DNA of 64,000 bases from NCBI RefSeq assembly GCF_031928785.1, contig NZ_JARQAL010000002.1. One strand, given 5' to 3'. The notes beneath the pieces are model-generated. The model did no database searches, had not been told where the DNA came from, and saw only the letters and a program-made list of their open reading frames with translations. The stretch comes from Enterococcus_C asini_A (GTDB taxonomy: Bacteria; Bacillota; Bacilli; Lactobacillales; Enterococcaceae). Shown piece after piece: positions 9,475 through 16,913 of this stretch. A program made the translations under genes and the position numbers. Within the stretch, counting starts at the first letter, position 1. Each line of letters begins with the position of its first letter.

Positions 9475-11391
9475 TTGGGAAAGATTGAGGAGAGAATGGA
9501 ACGTAGGCAAGCAAATTTAAACAAAAGTTTTTTCAATTTAAAATTGGTTATTGCGATTTTGTTGAGTCTTTTATTAGCACTGGTAATGGCAATTGTACCG
9601 GGAAACATTGCTTTTTTTCAGTCGGGGAATCTAGATGTTTCGCCCTCTGTTGTCGAATCAGTGGGCTTTACTGAAATTCAAGGAAACTATCAATTGGATA
9701 GTGGAAGTAACAGTGCCACTTTGAAAATAGATTTAGACGGAATAAAAGCTTCAAAATTATTTATTGTTAATGAACAAAATACGGCTTACCAGCTGAGATT
9801 TTCGATTGCATTTGATAGTGATGAAGCAAAAAGTTATGAAATGTCTGCAAATCAGCGGATTCTATCAATTCCTCGTGACGCACATCAAGCAATAATTTCA
9901 ATTGACAACAGTGAGTCGAAAACAGGGATGTTATCAATACATGCTAAAAGCTATTTCAAATTTAATAAAATCCTATTTACTATTTTCTTTTTAAGTGGAG
10001 TAGTTTTTTATGTTGGACACTACTTCTTGAAAAAAAACAGGTATGATTGGTTTGCTTTGATTATTTTACTCTTCTTTGGTATTAGTACGGCGATTTTATT
10101 GCCACCAACCAAAGGACTAGATGAATATCAACACTTTTTGAAAGCTTTGAGTCTAGCTGAGGGTAATTTTTTCTTTGAGAATGGCGATAAAGTACTAGTT
10201 CCTGAGAAAATTAATGATTTAAATAAATTTGAACTCCGAGGAACTTATTCAAATTACGAAGAATTTTCGGCATATTATGCTACTCTTACAAAAGACGACT
10301 ACACAAATCGTTCCTTAGTCCCAATTGAATCAACAGCTTCATCTTATTTATTTATTCCCTATATATTTGAAGCAATTGGAATCTTTATCGGGAACTTACT
10401 AAGTGTGAATGTTTTGTGGCTATTATGGTTGGCACGGATAAGCAATGTTATTGCTTACGCTGTCTGTTCCTTTTTTGCGATTAGACTTCTTCCTCGAAGT
10501 AAACTTCTTTTAGTAACTCTTTGTTTGCAGCCTGTGATGTTATATTTAGGTGGGACTGCAGGATTTGATTCGGTTATGCTAGGCTTTTTATATTTAGGAC
10601 TAACTCAGATTTACAATGTCCGCATGAAAGCAAAAGTGTTGAGCATCCGTGAGTTTTTGATTATTGCTGTTTCTTTTTGCTTTGTGATTATGGCTAAAGT
10701 ATCTTATGCGCCCATTTTATTATTTTGTTTTTTGTTAAAAAAAGAAAATTTCAGTTCAATACGAAGGAGAATACTCTACTCCGTATTTATTAGCCTACTC
10801 CTTTTTTTAGTAGCAGTTACAACTTATGGTTATGCTTCGGTAATTGGATTAGATCAGTGGCGAATGCCGGGGGTAGATACTTCATTACAATTAAAATATA
10901 TCTTGACAAATCCATTAAAATATTTAAATGTATTAGTTGCTTATTTTTCTGATAACACTTTATTCTTTTATGAAAATATATTTGGTGCATTAGGTTATCT
11001 TCCGCAATTAAAAAGTAGCCTGAACTTTTTTAATTCACTCTTACTTTTATTCCTGGCTATTTTTGGAATGACCGCAGTAGAACAGAAAGATGACAAAAAT
11101 TATTTAATAGCTAGTGAGCGATTGATCACTGTTTTCTCTCTCATATGTATGGCCGGACTTACCGCGACGGCTCTTTATATGAGCTTTACAGCAGTAGGGA
11201 GTGATACAATCGCGGGGTATCAACCACGCTATCTTCTGCCTTTGGTTTTCCCTGGAATGATGTGTTTAGCAAATAAAAAAATTCGGAGCGATTTTAATTA
11301 TATGACTATCCGAGAAATCACTTTTGCTTGGATTATGATTATTTTGGTTTCGTTTATGTGGCATAGCATCTTAGTACCATTTTACTGCTAA
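9475..11391 (+). CDS. Second DUF2142 membrane protein with extracytoplasmic beta domain
   Basis: The protein has 638 residues: an N-terminal transmembrane helix (about 17-40), a soluble extracytoplasmic segment (about 45-165), and then about ten hydrophobic helices. The DUF2142 signature KGLDEYQHF occurs near residue 214. It differs from the upstream paralogue by this inserted domain, so the pair are not simple duplicates. A likely role is a GT-C-like transferase or polymer-modifying enzyme acting outside the membrane. The start is uncertain: TTG at 9475 is used, but ATG at 9496 has a better GAGGAG site. An 89-base gap follows, with no clear terminator. Confidence 0.78.
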   Translation: MGKIEERMERRQANLNKSFFNLKLVIAILLSLLLALVMAIVPGNIAFFQSGNLDVSPSVVESVGFTEIQGNYQLDSGSNSATLKIDLDGIKASKLFIVNEQNTAYQLRFSIAFDSDEAKSYEMSANQRILSIPRDAHQAIISIDNSESKTGMLSIHAKSYFKFNKILFTIFFLSGVVFYVGHYFLKKNRYDWFALIILLFFGISTAILLPPTKGLDEYQHFLKALSLAEGNFFFENGDKVLVPEKINDLNKFELRGTYSNYEEFSAYYATLTKDDYTNRSLVPIESTASSYLFIPYIFEAIGIFIGNLLSVNVLWLLWLARISNVIAYAVCSFFAIRLLPRSKLLLVTLCLQPVMLYLGGTAGFDSVMLGFLYLGLTQIYNVRMKAKVLSIREFLIIAVSFCFVIMAKVSYAPILLFCFLLKKENFSSIRRRILYSVFISLLLFLVAVTTYGYASVIGLDQWRMPGVDTSLQLKYILTNPLKYLNVLVAYFSDNTLFFYENIFGALGYLPQLKSSLNFFNSLLLLFLAIFGMTAVEQKDDKNYLIASERLITVFSLICMAGLTATALYMSFTAVGSDTIAGYQPRYLLPLVFPGMMCLANKKIRSDFNYMTIREITFAWIMIILVSFMWHSILVPFYC

Positions 11392-11480
11392 GCTTTTCTG
11401 ATTATAAAATATCCACACGGCTGTTAGACAATTCGTGTTGAGTCAGTCAATAACTAAGGAAAAGATTCAGGAGATGAATT

Positions 11481-12197
11481 ATGAAAGTATTATTAATTAT
11501 TCCTGCCTATAACGAAGAGGCTGCTATTCAATCTACGGTGGGTGAAATTGAAACATTTAAAGTACAGCAAGATTACCAATTAGATTATGTGGTAATCAAT
11601 GATGGATCTCGTGACAATACACAAAAAGTGTTAGATGATAACGGTATAAACCATGTCCAGTTGATTTTGAATCTAGGCATTGGGGGAGCTGTTCAGACGG
11701 GATACAAGTATGCTTTGGAACATGATTATGATATTGCCGTCCAGTTTGATGGAGATGGGCAACATGATGTTACTTCCTTGAACAATATTCTAAAGCCATT
11801 GATGAATGATTCAGCAGATTTGGTCATTGGCTCTAGATTTGTGGCCGGGAGTCAATCGGAGTTTCAGACATCTGCCATGAGAAGATTTGGCGTTAAAATC
11901 ATTTCCTTTTTTATCAAACTGGTAACAGGTATGAAAGTCTATGACACTACGTCAGGTTATCGAGGGGCTAATCGTAAAGTAATCGCCTTTTTTGCAGAAC
12001 GTTATCCGGTTAAATATCCCGAACCAGAATCCATTGTTCATCTGCTTAAGAAACGATTTCGGGTTTCTGAAACTGGCGTAAATATGTTTGAAAGACAAAG
12101 TGGTGCTTCGTCCATTACGCCAATTAAGTCTGTGCGTTATATGGCTGAGGTTTGTCTGTCCATTATTATTGCATCCTTAATGAAGGAGAATGACTGA
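11481..12197 (+). CDS. Family 2 glycosyltransferase, polyprenyl-phosphate sugar synthase type (GacI-like)
   Basis: A 238-residue GT2 enzyme of the DPM1/GacI type. It shows an IPAYNEE start, VINDGSRD, the catalytic-metal motif FDGDGQHD (about 92-99) and a DTTSGYR segment. Such enzymes move a sugar from a nucleotide donor to undecaprenyl phosphate. It lacks C-terminal transmembrane helices, which fits a GacI that works with a separate small membrane partner. That partner is likely the DUF2304 gene, whose ATG overlaps this stop codon. An AGGAG site lies upstream of the start. The sugar is not predictable. Confidence 0.88.
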   Translation: MKVLLIIPAYNEEAAIQSTVGEIETFKVQQDYQLDYVVINDGSRDNTQKVLDDNGINHVQLILNLGIGGAVQTGYKYALEHDYDIAVQFDGDGQHDVTSLNNILKPLMNDSADLVIGSRFVAGSQSEFQTSAMRRFGVKIISFFIKLVTGMKVYDTTSGYRGANRKVIAFFAERYPVKYPEPESIVHLLKKRFRVSETGVNMFERQSGASSITPIKSVRYMAEVCLSIIIASLMKEND

Positions 12198-12550
12198 TGA
12201 ATTTTTTCTCAATTTTAATGTTAATTATTGCCATTTCGTTTTTGTATTATGTAATCCGCAGTATCAATAAAAATAGCTTTCTATTTGCGAATGCGGCATT
12301 GTGGTTGGTCGTAGGGATTGTGCTGATTTTATTTTCTCTTTTCCCAAGTATTCCTAATTTTTTAGCGACATTGTTCGGTTTCCAATTAACTTCGAACTTC
12401 TTGTTGTTTTTGGCTGTTTTTCTTTTGATTTTATTAGCTTTCACCCAATCCATTCAATTATCGAAACAGAAAACGCAAATTACCGCATTGATTCAAGAGC
12501 TTTCGATGATGCGGTCAAAAGAAAAGGAGCAGTCAAAAGATGATAAGTAA
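12197..12550 (+). CDS. DUF2304 small membrane protein (GacJ-like)
   Basis: 117 residues with three hydrophobic helices and a charged C-terminal tail (about 85-117, rich in Lys, Gln and Glu), matching the DUF2304 family. In group A Streptococcus the family member GacJ forms a complex with the GT2 enzyme GacI and raises its activity. The gene overlaps the GT2 stop by one base and overlaps the following GT2 gene by 11 bases, so the three are translationally coupled. Family assignment is from size, topology and context. Confidence 0.78.
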   Translation: MNFFSILMLIIAISFLYYVIRSINKNSFLFANAALWLVVGIVLILFSLFPSIPNFLATLFGFQLTSNFLLFLAVFLLILLAFTQSIQLSKQKTQITALIQELSMMRSKEKEQSKDDK

Positions 12551-13319
12551 TGAGCATACCTTTGTCATTTGTGCTTACAAGGAAAGTTCTTATTTAGAAG
12601 AATGTATCAAATCATTAAAAAATCAAACACTTAAAAGTAAAGTGATTTTGTATACTTCGACACCTAATGAGTTTATTCAGAATTTGTGTAATCAGTACGA
12701 CATCGAAATGAATACAAAACCTGGTGGGGGAATCGGCAAAGACTGGAATAACGCGCTATCTTTTGTAACCACGAAGTACGCGACGATTGCCCATCAAGAT
12801 GATTATTACCTAGAGACTTATGCCCAAGAAATCATGGCAATTTTTACAAAAAATCCAGAAACGTTAATTGCTTATAGTGATTATGCAGAATGGAAAAACG
12901 GGGAAGTTATCCCTCACAATCGCAATTTGAAAATCAAACATTTGATGTTGAAGACGATGAGTATGTTCCCCAAATCTATTTTTTGGCGGAATCGGGTTTT
13001 ATCACTTGGAAATCCCATTTGTTGTCCGGCAGTATCTTATAACTTGGCTAAATTAAAAGGTTTTACCTTTGATGAAGCAATGAAAGTCTCTTTAGATTGG
13101 AAGGCTTGGTATGTAATTGGGCAAAAAAGTGGGGAGTTTCGTTTTGTGAATCAACCGTTGATGTATCATCGCATTCATGAAGAATCAGAGACAACAAATT
13201 CGATTTTGGATAATTCTCGAACTAATGAGGACAGAATAATGTATCAATTATACTGGCCGAAACCAATCGCTGATTTTTTGATGAAATATTATATCAAGAG
13301 TCAAGAAACTAATAATTGA
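12540..13319 (+). CDS. Family 2 glycosyltransferase
   Basis: A 259-residue cytoplasmic GT2 enzyme. Its N-terminal CAYKESSYLEECIKSL segment is the usual GT2 beta-alpha start, and the DxD position is occupied by HQDDYY near residue 85. No transmembrane segment is seen. It starts inside the end of the DUF2304 gene with an AAGGAG site upstream, and the flippase gene follows 11 bases after its stop. It likely adds a further sugar to the lipid-linked repeat or to the rhamnan. Specificity is unknown. Confidence 0.85.
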   Translation: MISNEHTFVICAYKESSYLEECIKSLKNQTLKSKVILYTSTPNEFIQNLCNQYDIEMNTKPGGGIGKDWNNALSFVTTKYATIAHQDDYYLETYAQEIMAIFTKNPETLIAYSDYAEWKNGEVIPHNRNLKIKHLMLKTMSMFPKSIFWRNRVLSLGNPICCPAVSYNLAKLKGFTFDEAMKVSLDWKAWYVIGQKSGEFRFVNQPLMYHRIHEESETTNSILDNSRTNEDRIMYQLYWPKPIADFLMKYYIKSQETNN

Positions 13320-13330
13320 GGAAATAAATA

Positions 13331-14584
13331 ATGAGTCTTTTACGCAATGAATTAAGTCGTCCGGTCAATTTAAAGCGGGCTTCACTATGGTACAGTATCG
13401 GTACGATGATGTTTGCAGTTTCATCAGTTTTTTTACTGCTAGTGGTGACTCGACTAGAAGGAGCAAATTCTGCGGGGATTTTCTCCATTGGTTGGGCCGT
13501 GTGTCAATTGATGTATACAATCGGTCTATTTGGTACTCGTAGTATTCAAGTTTCTGATTTGGAAAATCGCTATCAAGATAAAAGCTACTTTCAAAGTAAA
13601 GTCTTAACAATTGCTGTGATGTTGTTTGGTAGCATCATTTATGCATGGGTTTTGAAGCTTTCTACGGAGAAGGCGTTGATTTCCTTTCTATTAACTTTAT
13701 TGATGAGTGCAGAAACCATGGGGGATGTCTTTTCGGGTTTTCTTCAAAAACGAGAACGCTTGGATCTATCTGGTAAATCTTATTTTTTCCGTATTCTCAG
13801 TTATGACATGCTGTTTCTAGTTGTTTTGATTTTGACCAAAAGCATGGTACTCGCAGTTTTAAGTGCTTGTATCTTATCTTATGCTTGGTTGTTATTAATT
13901 GATTTCCAGTGGGTTAAAATGATTGGTTATGATCAAGGGAAGACAGATCTTAAGATGATTTATTCCTTGCTTTTAGACTGTTCTCCGATTTTCATCAGTG
14001 CTTTTTTGACTAACTACATTGTTAATATTCCCAAAAATTCCATCGAACTATTTTTATCCAATGATTTACAGGCAACTTATAATGTCTTGTTTATGCCTTC
14101 TGCGATTATTACATTGTTTTTATCCTTTGTACTGGTGCCCATGTATACTCAAATTTCTGCTAGTTGGCTGAACCGGGACTTAAGCAAATTCAAATCAATT
14201 ATCAGTAAGATTTTATTGGCAATTTTCCTGCTAACGGCATTATTTTCATTGGCAGGGTATTTCATTGGGATTCCAATTTTATCTCTGGTTTATCATCTTG
14301 ATTTGAGTAATTTCAAAAGTCAATTTATTATTTTGATCATTGGGGGCGGGATTAATAGTTTGTCCACGTTCTTAGTGTATATTCTCACGGTTTTTAAAAG
14401 ACAGCGAGTTCTTATTTATGTTTACTTTTTAACGGCAATCTTTGCTACTTTTATTAGCAACACGTGGGTCAGAGAGTACGGCATAACTGGAGCAGCCCTT
14501 ATTTATCTAGTTTCTATTTTAATGATTGGGGTATTGCTAAGTGGTATCTCGCTTTATAATTATGCAAAGTTGAAAGTAAAATAA
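13331..14584 (+). CDS. Oligosaccharide/lipid-linked sugar flippase (Wzx/GacK-like)
   Basis: 417 residues with about 12 hydrophobic helices in the pattern of MOP-superfamily polysaccharide flippases (N-terminal WYSIGTMMFAVSSVFLLLVVTR segment spans helix 1). It would move undecaprenyl-linked sugar across the membrane so that an extracytoplasmic transferase can use it. It is the last gene of the polysaccharide run and is closed by a terminator at 14,600. In gac clusters GacK fills this place after GacI/GacJ. Family call is good; substrate is inferred. Confidence 0.85.
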   Translation: MSLLRNELSRPVNLKRASLWYSIGTMMFAVSSVFLLLVVTRLEGANSAGIFSIGWAVCQLMYTIGLFGTRSIQVSDLENRYQDKSYFQSKVLTIAVMLFGSIIYAWVLKLSTEKALISFLLTLLMSAETMGDVFSGFLQKRERLDLSGKSYFFRILSYDMLFLVVLILTKSMVLAVLSACILSYAWLLLIDFQWVKMIGYDQGKTDLKMIYSLLLDCSPIFISAFLTNYIVNIPKNSIELFLSNDLQATYNVLFMPSAIITLFLSFVLVPMYTQISASWLNRDLSKFKSIISKILLAIFLLTALFSLAGYFIGIPILSLVYHLDLSNFKSQFIILIIGGGINSLSTFLVYILTVFKRQRVLIYVYFLTAIFATFISNTWVREYGITGAALIYLVSILMIGVLLSGISLYNYAKLKVK

Positions 14585-14599
14585 TAATTTGTTTTAAAT

Positions 14600-14629
14600 A
14601 GACACGGCTAACTGGAGTGTGTCTTTTTT
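14600..14629 (+). terminator. Terminator closing the polysaccharide operon
   Basis: A 6-bp stem (AGACAC at 14,600 and GTGTCT at 14,619) with a 13-base loop is followed by a T run, 15 bases after the flippase stop. The stem is short. Confidence 0.6.
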
Positions 14630-14632
14630 CAT

Positions 14633-14661
14633 TTGTATTTGCATTCATTTAGCATTATAAG
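14633..14661 (+). promoter_or_regulatory. Candidate sigma-A promoter of the lysozyme gene
   Basis: TTGTAT at 14,633, a 17-base spacer and TATAAG at 14,656, about 70 bases ahead of the ATG. The spacing is ideal but the -35 match is partial. Confidence 0.45.
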
Positions 14662-14732
14662 GTAACATAAATAATGGAGATTAATTATAAATATGAGCAT
14701 TTTGAGAAGAATATGAAAGAGGTTTGGACAGT

Positions 14733-16727
14733 ATGAAAAAAAAGATTTTAGGGTTATTGGTAATCAGCGCCTTGTTATTGCCACAAACAGAGGTGTACGC
14801 CCTGGAAAGTTCAGGAGAAGCGGCTGCTAATTCTACATTAACAACTGATGACAGTGCGTTGCCTACCAGTTCTAGTACCACAAGCAGTTTGGAAAATGGT
14901 GAAAGCTCCACAACTACAACTGAAACAACGACTTCCTCATCGACTGAAACTGTGCCGGAGAGTAGCTCAAGTCAGGCTGTTGAAACGTCAGAAACAACTG
15001 AGAGTACCACGACTTCTAGTGAAGAAACAGAAACAACAGCATCTAGTGAAGAACGACAATTGGCTAACTTATTGTATTCTGGGGAAGATGAAAACGGCAG
15101 CTACAGCTTACCACGGAATCGATCTGATATCGAACCAGGTATCCAGTACAGATCATCGATTCCTTATGTGAGCGCGGATACATTAACCACGCCGACAAAA
15201 AGCTTTATTGACATTTCTTCTCACAATGGCGCGGTCTCAGTAAATGATTTCAAAATCATGAAAAAATACGGTGTCACAGGTGTCTCGATAAAGTTAACCG
15301 AATTCACCACTTATACCAATGAGTATGCAAGCATACAAATTAAGAATGCAAAAGCTGCCGGTATGAAAGTTTCTGCTTATCATTATAGTTGGTTTACCAG
15401 TGAAAAAGAGGCAAGAGCAGAAGCCGAATATTTTGCTGCGGCGGCAAGAAAGTTTGGTTTGGACAGTTCAACGGTAATGATAAATGATATTGAAGAACCC
15501 CAAATTGCAAGTTACCAAATTAATCACACAAAAAATTCTTTAGCTTTTCAAAAGCGGCTAAATGAGCTAGGCTTTGGCAATGTTCGTCATTATATTGGTT
15601 TGTATTGGTTAAATAGTGGGTTGATTAATGGTTCAACCTTAGGACAGAAAAACATCTGGGTGGCAGCTTATCCTTATACCGTATCAAAAAATAATTATTA
15701 TACTGCTTATGGTGCTTGGCAGTGGAATTCACAACTTTCATTTCCCGGGGTAAGCGGCAGTTTTGATATTTCAGCTGATTATACAAATGCCTATAGTTCC
15801 AATGAAGGATTGGTGAATTATGCAAGTCATGTTATAAACACGGGCTGGCAAGTGGATGCGAACAATAATCAAGTGTCTGGAACAACAGGTCAAGCAAAAC
15901 GTGTCGAAGCCATCAAATTATCACTAGCCAATACTTCACAAGGGGGAATCCAATACCAAACCCACGTACAAGATATTGGTTGGGAATCCACTTGGAAGTC
16001 AAATGGGCAAATTTCTGGAACGACGGGAAAAAGGAAACAAGTCGAAGCAATGAAAATACGTCTAACTGGAAACATGGCAGCAAAATACGATATTTATTAT
16101 CGTGTCCATTCAGAACGTTTTGGCTGGTTAAATTGGGCCAAAAATGGAGCTGAGGCAGGAACCCAAGGATTTGGTTATGAGGTGGAAGCATATCAAGTCC
16201 AATTAGTTCCAAAGGGCGAAGCGGCTCCTTCTGGAAGTGGCAAGAGCTTTGTCGTTTATCAAGACATTGCGTTACAATATCAAGCCCACGTTCGAGAAAA
16301 AGGCTGGCAAGAATATGTGAAAACCGGCATGGTTGCTGGTACTACAGGACAAGCTTTACCGATAGAAGCTATGAAATTCAAAGTAACCAGTAATCCTCTA
16401 GGACTTTCTGGTGCAATCGAATACCAACTTCATGTGGCAAAAGATGGTTGGCAAACTTGGAAATCGAATGATGCACTTGGTGGAACAGTTGGTCGAGCGT
16501 TACAAGCAGAGGCAATTCGGATTAAACTAAGTGGAAATCTGGGAACCCACTATGATATTTTTTATCGGGTGCACATTACGGATACTGGTTGGTTAGGTTG
16601 GACCAAAAACGGTGAACCTGCCGGATCGGAGCGGTTAGCCAAAGGGATGGAGGCTATCGAAGTCAAAATTGTTAAGAAGCATGGTATTGGGCCAAGTAGT
16701 TTAGAGCCGGCTTTTCTAAAAGGATAA
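14733..16727 (+). CDS. Secreted GH25 lysozyme with six C-terminal ChW repeats
   Basis: A 664-residue exported muramidase. A signal peptide (about 1-23, VYA before the cut) is followed by a Ser/Thr/Glu-rich linker (about 25-110). A GH25 catalytic domain spans about 150-335, with FIDISSHNG and the acidic NDIEE motif that carries the catalytic residues. Six clostridial hydrophobic W repeats (about 360-655) each have a GW core and a GT(T)G turn. GH25 enzymes cut the MurNAc-GlcNAc bond; ChW repeats are thought to bind wall polymers. ATG at 14,733 is preferred to an upstream TTG because AGAGG sits ten bases before it. Its place beside the rhamnan genes suggests wall remodelling linked to that polymer. 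Confidence 0.92.
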   Translation: MKKKILGLLVISALLLPQTEVYALESSGEAAANSTLTTDDSALPTSSSTTSSLENGESSTTTTETTTSSSTETVPESSSSQAVETSETTESTTTSSEETETTASSEERQLANLLYSGEDENGSYSLPRNRSDIEPGIQYRSSIPYVSADTLTTPTKSFIDISSHNGAVSVNDFKIMKKYGVTGVSIKLTEFTTYTNEYASIQIKNAKAAGMKVSAYHYSWFTSEKEARAEAEYFAAAARKFGLDSSTVMINDIEEPQIASYQINHTKNSLAFQKRLNELGFGNVRHYIGLYWLNSGLINGSTLGQKNIWVAAYPYTVSKNNYYTAYGAWQWNSQLSFPGVSGSFDISADYTNAYSSNEGLVNYASHVINTGWQVDANNNQVSGTTGQAKRVEAIKLSLANTSQGGIQYQTHVQDIGWESTWKSNGQISGTTGKRKQVEAMKIRLTGNMAAKYDIYYRVHSERFGWLNWAKNGAEAGTQGFGYEVEAYQVQLVPKGEAAPSGSGKSFVVYQDIALQYQAHVREKGWQEYVKTGMVAGTTGQALPIEAMKFKVTSNPLGLSGAIEYQLHVAKDGWQTWKSNDALGGTVGRALQAEAIRIKLSGNLGTHYDIFYRVHITDTGWLGWTKNGEPAGSERLAKGMEAIEVKIVKKHGIGPSSLEPAFLKG

Positions 16728-16739
16728 TACAGTTATTCC

Positions 16740-16790
16740 AGTACAATCTAGTGGAGGCTTTCAGCTTGCACTAGATTGTACTGTTTTTTT
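16740..16790 (+). terminator. Rho-independent terminator of the lysozyme gene
   Basis: A perfect 14-bp stem (16,740-16,753 with 16,769-16,782) and a run of eight T follow the stop codon directly. Confidence 0.9.
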
Positions 16791-16913
16791 ACCTTGTTCG
16801 ATAAGTTCACTGAGAAAATCAGATAGATAGTTGCTACTATTTTGAAATAATATAAAAATTAATATAAATTATGGCCAATTTTCAAACTATATTCACGCAT
16901 TTCCATTGAAAAA

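Noticed and set aside
15840..16700. Repeated units in the lysozyme gene considered as a repeat array or CRISPR
   Set aside because: They are diverged protein repeats (ChW) in one open frame, not identical DNA repeats with spacers.
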